Shown one piece after another: positions 57,773 through 64,000 of a stretch of 64,000 nt of DNA. Below the pieces are notes generated by a model. That model ran no database searches and had not been told where the DNA came from. It saw nothing but the letters and a program-made list of their open reading frames with translations. The stretch lies in NCBI RefSeq assembly GCF_003946865.1, contig NZ_QXTH01000002.1:372001-436000 (forward strand). The letters run 5' to 3'. Every line of letters starts with the position of its first letter. The stretch's first letter is position 1. Origin of the DNA: Antribacter gilvus (GTDB lineage: Bacteria > Actinomycetota > Actinomycetes > Actinomycetales > Cellulomonadaceae). A program made the position numbers and the translations under genes.

Positions 57773-60268
57773 ATGATCAGCCGTGACCTGACCGCCTGGA
57801 CCCTGACGGCCACCGGCGGGCCCGTGCCCGCAGACCTCGCGGAGAAGCTCCGCGACCTGCCCGCCACGGTCCCCGGCACCAGTCACACCGCCCTGCTGGA
57901 CCACGGCCTGATCCCGGACCCGTATCTCGGGACCAACGAGACGGCCCTCGCGTGGATGAAGCGCGCCACCTGGCGCTACGCCACCACGCTCGACGAGCCG
58001 GCCCCGGGCGCCGACGAGCGCGTCGACCTCGTGCTCGAGGGCGTCGACACCGTCGCCACCATCGCGCTCGCCGGCACGGAGCTGGGCCGCACCGCCAACA
58101 TGCACCGCGGCTACCGCTTCGACGTGCGGCACCTCGTGGGCGGCCCGGCCGAGCTCACCGTGGACCTCGCCTCCGCCCTGGAGACCGCCGAGGCGGAGTC
58201 CGAGCGCCTCGGCGCCCGGCCCATGGCGTACACGCAGCCGTTCAACATGGTGCGCAAGATGGCCTGCTCGTTCGGCTGGGACTGGGGTCCGGACCTGCAG
58301 ACGGCCGGCCTCTGGAAGCCGGTCCGGGTCGAGCGCTGGCGCGTGGCCCGCCTCGCGGGCGTGCGCCCGCTCGTCACGGTCGACGGCGGCACCGGGGTGG
58401 TCGAGGTCCACGTCGACGTCGAGCGCTCGGGCCTGGGCGAGGCGGGGCCGCTCACGGTCCGCGCCACGCTCCCCGGCCACGACGCGGAGGTGACCATCGA
58501 CGCGGGGGCGAGCTCCGGCGTCGTGCGCCTGGAGGTGCCCGACGCCCCGCTCTGGTGGCCCGCCGGGTACGGCGAGCAGCCGCTGTTCCCGCTCGAGGTG
58601 ACCCTCGCGGGGCCCGACGGCGCGGCCCTCGACGGCTGGACCCGCCGCATCGGCTTCCGGACCGTCACCCTGGACCGCAGCAAGGACGAGCACGGCACGC
58701 GCTTCACGCTGGAGGTCAACGGCCGCCCGGTGTTCGTGCGCGGCGCCAACTGGATCCCCGACGACCACCTCCTCACCCGCATCACCCGCGAGCGCCTGGC
58801 GGAGCGCGTGGATCAAGCGCTGGGCGCCCACCTCAACCTGCTGCGCGTGTGGGGCGGCGGCATCTACGAGACCGACGACTTCTACGACGTGTGCGACGAG
58901 CGTGGCGTGCTGGTCTGGCAGGACGTGCTCCTCGCGTGCGCGGCGTACCCGGAGGAGGACCCGCACTGGGGCGAGTTCGAGGCGGAGCTCCGGGAGAACG
59001 TGGCCCGGCTGACGCCGCACCCGTCGCTGGTGCTGTGGAACGGCGGCAACGAGAACCTGTGGGGCCACGAGGACTGGGGCTGGAAGGAGCGCCTGGGCGA
59101 CCTCACGTGGGGCGCGCGGTACTACTCCGAGCTGTTCCCGGCGGTGGTGGGCGAGCTCGACCCGACCCGGCCGTACGCGGACGGGTCGCCGTACTCCCCC
59201 GGCCTCACGGCCGAGGAGATGCACCCGAACGACCCCGACCACGGGACGCACCACCAGTGGGAGGTGTGGAACCGGACCGACTACACGCGCTACCGCGAGG
59301 ACGTGCCGCGGTTCTGCTCGGAGTTCGGCTTCCAGGGCCCGGCGACATGGGCGACCCAGTCGCGTGCCCTGGGCGAGACGTCCAAGGAGGACCCCGCGTT
59401 CCTGCTCCACCAGAAGGCCGACGACGGCAACGGCAAGCTCGACCGCGGCATGGCCCCGCACCTGGGCGTGCCGACGGACTTCGCCGACTGGCACTGGGCC
59501 GCGCAGCTCAACCAGGCGCGCGCGATCCAGTTCGCGGTGGAGCACTACCGGTCCTGGTGGCCGCGCACCGCGGGCGCGATCGTGTGGCAGCTCAACGACT
59601 GCTGGCCCGTGACGTCGTGGGCGGCCGTGGACGGCGACGGCCGCCGGAAGCCGCTCTGGTACGCGATGCGGCACGCCTTCGCGGACCGGATCCTCACGGT
59701 CCAGCCGCGGGTGGCCGACGGCGGCGAGGGCCCGGCCGGGACGGCGTCGTCGGCCCGGCTGGTTCTCGCCGTGGTCAACGACACCGACGAGCCCTGGCAG
59801 GGCACGGTCGCCCTGCGGCGGACCACGCTGGGTGGTGAGGTGCTGGCGTCGTCGGGCAGCGAGGTGGACGTGGCGCCGCGCTCCGTGGCGCTCGTCCCGC
59901 TGGAGGGCGAGGTGGTCGCCGTGGGCGACGTGACCGGCGAGGCGCTCGTCGCCGAGCTCGGGGGCGTGCCTACGGTGTACCTGTGGGGGGAGGACAAGGA
60001 CCTCGCGCTCGACCCGGCGCCGGTGACGGCGACCGTGGCGGCGGCACCGGGCGGCTACGCCGTCTCGGTGACCGCGCGCTCCCTGGCCCGCGGCGTGAGC
60101 CTCCTGGTGGACCGGCTGGACCCGGCGGCGACGGTGGACGACCAGGTCGTCGACCTTCCCGCGGGTGCGACCATCACCTTCCACGTCGCGACGGCGCAGG
60201 AGCTCGACGCGGAGGCGCTCGTCTCCGCGCCGGTGCTGCGTACCGCCAACGACGTCGTGGTGCGCTGA
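57773..60268 (+). CDS. GH2 beta-mannosidase
   Basis: This 831-residue exo-enzyme has the GH2 layout: sugar-binding domain (1-180), immunoglobulin-like domain (about 190-290), catalytic barrel (about 290-590) and C-terminal beta domains. The acid/base is E427 in LWNGGNEN and the nucleophile is E517 in FCSEFGFQGP. The WNGGNE form and the N-terminal segment LGTNETALAWMKRATWRY indicate beta-mannosidase rather than beta-galactosidase. No signal peptide: it acts in the cytoplasm on imported manno-oligosaccharides. First gene of a two-gene unit with GH36. Confidence 0.92.
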   Translation: MISRDLTAWTLTATGGPVPADLAEKLRDLPATVPGTSHTALLDHGLIPDPYLGTNETALAWMKRATWRYATTLDEPAPGADERVDLVLEGVDTVATIALAGTELGRTANMHRGYRFDVRHLVGGPAELTVDLASALETAEAESERLGARPMAYTQPFNMVRKMACSFGWDWGPDLQTAGLWKPVRVERWRVARLAGVRPLVTVDGGTGVVEVHVDVERSGLGEAGPLTVRATLPGHDAEVTIDAGASSGVVRLEVPDAPLWWPAGYGEQPLFPLEVTLAGPDGAALDGWTRRIGFRTVTLDRSKDEHGTRFTLEVNGRPVFVRGANWIPDDHLLTRITRERLAERVDQALGAHLNLLRVWGGGIYETDDFYDVCDERGVLVWQDVLLACAAYPEEDPHWGEFEAELRENVARLTPHPSLVLWNGGNENLWGHEDWGWKERLGDLTWGARYYSELFPAVVGELDPTRPYADGSPYSPGLTAEEMHPNDPDHGTHHQWEVWNRTDYTRYREDVPRFCSEFGFQGPATWATQSRALGETSKEDPAFLLHQKADDGNGKLDRGMAPHLGVPTDFADWHWAAQLNQARAIQFAVEHYRSWWPRTAGAIVWQLNDCWPVTSWAAVDGDGRRKPLWYAMRHAFADRILTVQPRVADGGEGPAGTASSARLVLAVVNDTDEPWQGTVALRRTTLGGEVLASSGSEVDVAPRSVALVPLEGEVVAVGDVTGEALVAELGGVPTVYLWGEDKDLALDPAPVTATVAAAPGGYAVSVTARSLARGVSLLVDRLDPAATVDDQVVDLPAGATITFHVATAQELDAEALVSAPVLRTANDVVVR

Positions 60269-60317
60269 GCACCGCCGTCGTGCCCGTCGTGCCCGAGTAC
60301 CGACCCTGGAGGACGTC

Positions 60318-62447
60318 ATGACCGGTTGGACCATCCTGCGCAGGGACGGCGTCGCCGTCGTCGTGGGACATCCCGACTACGGGCTGCCCACGGTGCTGCA
60401 CTGGGGCGCCGACCTCGGCGACCTCACCAGCGACGACCTCGCCGCGCTCGACGTGGCGACCAGCCGGCAGACCGCGCCCGGCACGCTCGACGCCGCGTGG
60501 CGGCTGCCGCTGGTGCCGCAGGAGTCGGACGGGTGGGCGGGCCGCCCCGGCCTGCTCGCCACCGCCGGCGGGGCGCCGCTGTTCCCCCGCTGGACGGTGG
60601 CGGAGGTGGAGCGCGACGCCGCCGCCCTCACCGTCACGGCCGAGGACACCGAGCACGGGCTGCTGCTGCGCACGCTGCTGGAGATCGGCGAGGGCGGCGT
60701 GCTCCGCCTCGAGCACGAGCTCACCAACACGGGCACGGCGCCGCTCGACGTCGCCTGGCTCGAGGCCACCCTGCCCGTGCCGAAGACCGCCGACCACCTC
60801 ACCCGCTTCACCGGCAGGTGGCCCCGCGAGAAGACGCCCGTCACGGGCGCGCTGCCGCCCGGGACCACCACGCGGGAGTCACGCCGGGGGCGGGGCGGGC
60901 ACGACATGCCGTGGGTGAGCCTCGTGTCCGCGGGGGCGCCCCGCAACCGCGCGGGCGAGGTGTGGGCCGTGCACCTCGGCTGGAGCGCCGACACCACGCA
61001 CCGGACCGACCAGCTGACCGAGCACGTCACGCTCCTCGGCGCCGGCGAGCTGCTGCGGCCGGGCGAGATCCGGCCAGCGCCGGGGGCGTCGTACCGCACG
61101 CCGGTGGCGTACTTCGTGTGGTCCGCCACGGGGCTCGACGGCGTCTCGGACCGGTTCCACCGGTGGCTCCGCGCCCGCCCGCAGCACCCCCGCACCCCGC
61201 GGCCCCTCGTGCTGAACACGTGGGAAGCGGTCTACTTCGACCACTCCCCCGCCAAGATCGAACGGCTCGCCCGGCGCGCGGCCGAGGTGGGCGTGGAGCG
61301 CTTCGTGCTCGACGACGGCTGGTTCCACGACCGCCGCGACGACACCCGTGGCCTCGGCGACTGGGTGGTGGACCGCGCGGTGTGGCCGGACGGTCTCGGG
61401 CCGCTGGCCGCGCTGGTGCACGAGCTCGGGATGCAGTTCGGGCTCTGGTTCGAGCCGGAGATGGTCAACCTCGACTCCGACCTCGCCCGTGAGCACCCTG
61501 AGTGGGTGCTGTCGAGCACGCGCGCCCTGCCGTCGCCCGACGGGCTCTCCTGGCGCACGCAGTACGTGCTCGACCTGGCGCAGCCGGACGCGTGGGAGCA
61601 CGTGCGCGGGCAGATGTCGGCCCTTGTGGACGAGCTCGGCATCGACTTCATCAAGTGGGACCACAACCGCGACCTGGTGGAGCCCGTCCACGAGGGCCGG
61701 CCCGGCACCCACGCGCAGACGTTCGCAGCGTACGCGCTGATCGACCGGCTCAAGGCCGACCACCCGGGACTCGAGATCGAGTCCTGCTCGTCCGGCGGCG
61801 GCCGCACCGACCTGGGCATCCTCGCCCGGACGGACCGCGTCTGGGCCTCCGACTCCAACGACCCCGTGGAGCGGCAGGACATCCAGCGATGGACCGAGCT
61901 GGTGCTCCCGCCCGAGCTCGTGGGCGCCCACGTGGGACCGTCGCCCGCGCACTCGTCCGGACGGTCGACCGACCTGTCGTACCGGGTCGCGACGGCGCTC
62001 ATGGGGTCCGCCGGGTTCGAGTGGGACATCCTCACCTGCGACGAGGACGAGGTCGCGGCGATCACCGCCTACGCCGCCCTCTACAAGGAGCTGCGCGGCG
62101 TGCTCCACACCGGGACGCTGGTGCACCCGGACACGGTGGACCCTGCGCTGAGGGTCACGGGCGTGGTCGCTGCCGACCGGTCGGAGGCGGTGTTCACGAT
62201 CGCCACCGTCGCGTCGCTCACCGACGCGCTGACCGAGCGGGTGCGCCTCGACGGGCTCGACCCGTCGCGGCGGTACACGCTGCGCGTGCGGGACGAGGTG
62301 GGCGCCGCCCGCTGGGGCTGGGTGACGCCCGGGTGGATCGGCAAGGAGCCCGTCGTGGTGCCGGGCTCGGTGCTCACCGGTGTGGGGCTGCAGCTGCCGA
62401 CGCTGTGGCCGGTGCAGGCGCTGATCCTGCACCTGACGGAGGCCTGA
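60318..62447 (+). CDS. GH36 alpha-galactosidase
   Basis: This 709-residue enzyme has an N-terminal beta-supersandwich (about 1-320), a barrel (about 320-640) and a C-terminal beta domain. The nucleophile is D448 in FIKWDHNRD and the acid/base is D512 in ASDSNDP; the GH36 signature CSSGGGRTDLGIL lies between. It removes alpha-1,6-galactosyl side groups (raffinose sugars, galactomannan fragments). GGAGG 7 nt before the ATG; no signal peptide. Together with GH2 it would convert galactosyl-manno-oligosaccharides to monosaccharides. Confidence 0.93.
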   Translation: MTGWTILRRDGVAVVVGHPDYGLPTVLHWGADLGDLTSDDLAALDVATSRQTAPGTLDAAWRLPLVPQESDGWAGRPGLLATAGGAPLFPRWTVAEVERDAAALTVTAEDTEHGLLLRTLLEIGEGGVLRLEHELTNTGTAPLDVAWLEATLPVPKTADHLTRFTGRWPREKTPVTGALPPGTTTRESRRGRGGHDMPWVSLVSAGAPRNRAGEVWAVHLGWSADTTHRTDQLTEHVTLLGAGELLRPGEIRPAPGASYRTPVAYFVWSATGLDGVSDRFHRWLRARPQHPRTPRPLVLNTWEAVYFDHSPAKIERLARRAAEVGVERFVLDDGWFHDRRDDTRGLGDWVVDRAVWPDGLGPLAALVHELGMQFGLWFEPEMVNLDSDLAREHPEWVLSSTRALPSPDGLSWRTQYVLDLAQPDAWEHVRGQMSALVDELGIDFIKWDHNRDLVEPVHEGRPGTHAQTFAAYALIDRLKADHPGLEIESCSSGGGRTDLGILARTDRVWASDSNDPVERQDIQRWTELVLPPELVGAHVGPSPAHSSGRSTDLSYRVATALMGSAGFEWDILTCDEDEVAAITAYAALYKELRGVLHTGTLVHPDTVDPALRVTGVVAADRSEAVFTIATVASLTDALTERVRLDGLDPSRRYTLRVRDEVGAARWGWVTPGWIGKEPVVVPGSVLTGVGLQLPTLWPVQALILHLTEA

Positions 62448-62472
62448 CCCCCCGCCCCGCCCGCCCCTCCGG

Positions 62473-62542
62473 CCCCGCTGTGGGTACACGAATGGCCGCC
62501 TCCCAGGTTCGGGAGGCGGCCATTCGTGTACCCACAGCGGGG
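62473..62542. terminator. 32-bp perfect hairpin between GH36 and the surface-protein gene
   Basis: The arms 62473-62504 and 62511-62542 are complementary at all 32 positions around the 6-nt loop AGGTTC. It separates two convergent genes. It is the longest such repeat in the window. Confidence 0.85.
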
Positions 62543-62548
62543 TGGGAA

Positions 62549-63337
62549 CTACACCGTCGGCGAGATCGCAGCAGCAGCCGCGGCCTGACGCCTACGGAAC
62601 ACGAGGAGCGACGCGCCGCCGCCCACGAGGGCGAGGGCGAGCACGGTCAGCGTGATCGCACCGGCGGGACCGGTCTGGGCCAGCGGCCCGCCCGGCCCGT
62701 TCTGGACGCCGGCCACGGTGGTGCTCGGCGAGGCGCTCAGCGAAGCACTGGGCGACCCGCTGGGCGACGTCGAAGCCGTCGTTGACGGCGTCGGGGTGCC
62801 GGAAGGCGACTCCGAGTCCGTCGGGGTCGGCGTCGAGGAAGGCGACTCCGTGCCCGTCGGGGTCGGCGTCGAGGAAGGCGACTCCGACGTGGTCGGGGTC
62901 GGGGTGGGGGTGGGCGTGGATCCCGGCGACTGGACGACGACGAGCGCGTAGTGGCTCACGTCCTTGCCGGAAGCCCACGGGTAGGTGATGTCGACGGAAC
63001 CCACCGGCTCATCGAGGATGACCAGGTAGACCCCGGCCTCCGGCTGCTGCGCCGAACCGGCCTTGACGCAGTAGCCGGAGATGAGGGTGCCCGTGGGTGC
63101 GGGCACGGTGACGACCGAGTGGTCGCTGTCCGTGTCGCCCACACCGGCGTCGATCTTGTCGCCGATCGTCGAGCCATCGGGGAGATCGACGGCGCCCGTG
63201 CCGATCGCCGCGATGAGATCGTTGCAGGTGTCGTACTCGGGGTAATGGGTCCCGTTGTCCACGGTGGCCGCGGCCGGTCCGGCAACGAGCCCGGTGAGGA
63301 GCAGCGTCGCTGCCCCCAGAACAGTCAGCTTGCGCAC
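62549..63337 (-). CDS. sortase-anchored surface protein with LAXTG motif
   Basis: This 262-residue protein has a signal peptide (VRKLTVLGAATLLLTGLVAGPAAA), a globular domain (about 25-150) with two cysteines (DTCNDL and GYCVKAG), and a Thr/Pro/Ser-rich stalk made of about 15-residue repeats (SSTPTPT..ES). LAQTG stands at 219-223, followed by a helix and RRR. LAXTG is the recognition motif of class E sortases, common in high-GC actinobacteria. GTG at 63337 has AAGGAG 6 nt upstream. The stalk repeats are also direct DNA repeats (about 62800-62920), prone to copy-number change. The role of the globular domain is not known. Confidence 0.85.
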   Translation of the reverse strand: MRKLTVLGAATLLLTGLVAGPAAATVDNGTHYPEYDTCNDLIAAIGTGAVDLPDGSTIGDKIDAGVGDTDSDHSVVTVPAPTGTLISGYCVKAGSAQQPEAGVYLVILDEPVGSVDITYPWASGKDVSHYALVVVQSPGSTPTPTPTPTTSESPSSTPTPTGTESPSSTPTPTDSESPSGTPTPSTTASTSPSGSPSASLSASPSTTVAGVQNGPGGPLAQTGPAGAITLTVLALALVGGGASLLVFRRRQAAAAAAISPTV

Positions 63338-63394
63338 AGTGCGCTCCTTCAACCCTTGGTGCCAGGCCACACGCAAGATGAGGCGGCCACGGGG

Positions 63395-63423
63395 ATGGTA
63401 GCGGTGTATGCCGCAATCTCCAA
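63395..63423 (-). promoter_or_regulatory. predicted promoter of the surface-protein gene
   Basis: On the minus strand TTGGAG (63418-63423) and TACCAT (63395-63400) are 17 bp apart, giving a leader of about 50 nt. The surrounding stretch up to 63490 is AT-rich for this genome. Confidence 0.6.
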
Positions 63424-63468
63424 TCCGGACTTCTGGCGACTTAATGCCATACAACCGTCATATCTACT

Positions 63469-64000
63469 CTACTTACGCCCTTTACCCTTCTTTTTACCCT
63501 TCTCGCCGGAGGACGGTCGCGCGCCTCGACCAGTCGTCCCACCCGCTCGTCCGCCCGTCCGGGACCCTTGCGCACCACCGCTCCGGCCGCCTCTCGCAGC
63601 GTCGACCTTGGTGCCCGTGCCCTTGGTGCCCGTGCCCTTGGCGGGTCCCTTCGGGGAGGCGGCCGGGGCGTCGTCGGGCACCCTGCCGCGGCCGCGCGAG
63701 CTGTTGACCGTGCGGCCGCGCACGATGCCGATCATCTCCTCGACCAGGTCGGTGGTGCGGTCCTTGGGCCACACCAGGCCGACGGGCGCGACAGGGCCAC
63801 CCTCCAGCCGGCGGAACACGACGTCCTTGCGGTGGTGGAGGCGCGCCACCGACTGCGGGAGGATCGCGATGCCGACGTTCGCGGCCACGACGGCGAGCGC
63901 CTCCAGCGTGGTGGCGGGACGCTCCGGTCCGGCGGGGTCGGGGGACGTGGGGGCGACGCCGGGCACGGGGCCGCCGGCGAAGAGGACGTCGTCGAGCGGC
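63469..64000 (-). CDS. LysR-family regulator, 3' part (cut by window edge), with basic tail
   Basis: The frame stays open to base 64000 and gives the last 176 residues. Residues visible before the tail (VVAANVGIAILPQSVARLHHRKDVVFRRLEGGPVAPVGLVW) are the end of a LysR substrate-binding domain. The final 70 residues are low-complexity Gly/Lys/Arg/Thr, with KGTGTKGTGTK repeats and ending in KGKKKGKGRK, unlike standard LysR proteins (about 300 residues). The DNA-binding domain lies outside the window. Confidence 0.8.
   Translation of the reverse strand, partial: PLDDVLFAGGPVPGVAPTSPDPAGPERPATTLEALAVVAANVGIAILPQSVARLHHRKDVVFRRLEGGPVAPVGLVWPKDRTTDLVEEMIGIVRGRTVNSSRGRGRVPDDAPAASPKGPAKGTGTKGTGTKVDAARGGRSGGAQGSRTGGRAGGTTGRGARPSSGEKGKKKGKGRK

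Noticed and set aside
1-64000. CRISPR array, tRNA/rRNA gene, insertion sequence or prophage
   Set aside because: No regularly spaced repeats, no tRNA cloverleaf or rRNA core, and no transposase, integrase or phage structural gene was found.

Overview
The window is very GC-rich, densely packed chromosomal DNA from a mycothiol-producing actinobacterium. The gene content is WhiB1, PdtaS, a mycothiol S-conjugate amidase, a coproporphyrin ferrochelatase with ChdC, a cellobiose importer and a mannan/galactomannan sugar locus. This points to a plant-polysaccharide-degrading member of the Micrococcales near Promicromonosporaceae/Cellulomonadaceae. The taxon is an inference; no rRNA or tRNA gene is visible. 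I count 56 protein genes, two of them cut by the window edges.

Layout. 1-3.7 kb: edge gene, small membrane protein, whiB1 facing pdtaS, DUF2505 protein. 3.7-10 kb: a cellobiose operon (binding protein, two permeases, GH1 beta-glucosidase, LacI regulator) with two CebR-like operators in front. 10-14.4 kb: putA divergent from a PAS/AraC regulator. 14.4-17.4 kb: VapBC-type toxin-antitoxin pair, bioY, Glu/Leu-type dehydrogenase. 17.4-27 kb: M48 protease, PrmC-like methyltransferase, AAA ATPase, cpfC-chdC, glycerate kinase, ald divergent from a LysR gene. 27-33.3 kb: an MFS exporter with an ArsR metal sensor, a hydrolase, two convergent GT-C-like membrane proteins whose 3' ends overlap by 169 bp, and a MarR regulator. 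33.3-38.6 kb: an order resembling the M. tuberculosis Rv1080c-Rv1086 block (uppS, TrhA, nitrilase-like hydrolase, membrane protein, mca, DUF4307, greA). 38.6-46 kb: ECF42-type sigma factor with its DGPF/YCII partner, threonine ammonia-lyase, AI-2E family transporter, metB, msrA, pentapeptide-repeat protein.

46-50.6 kb holds the least familiar module: a secreted peptidase-inhibitor-I36-like (beta-gamma-crystallin type) protein, a cysteine-containing lipoprotein, then a peptidoglycan-binding adaptor, an ATPase and a MacB/FtsX-type permease. A perfect 17-bp hairpin with a T-run lies inside this operon. 50.8-62.5 kb is a beta-mannoside/galactomannan locus: a ROK repressor and an Opp/Dpp-family importer on one strand, GH2 beta-mannosidase and GH36 alpha-galactosidase on the other, with matched divergent promoters. 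The right end has a LAXTG-anchored surface protein and the 3' part of a LysR gene.

Three signals recur. First, eleven genes start 6-7 nt after a TAnnnT -10 hexamer with no room for a leader, so they are predicted leaderless. Second, unusually long, nearly perfect inverted repeats (17-32 bp arms, all different in sequence) mark gene ends. Third, operons are tightly coupled by ATGA or GTGA stop/start overlaps.
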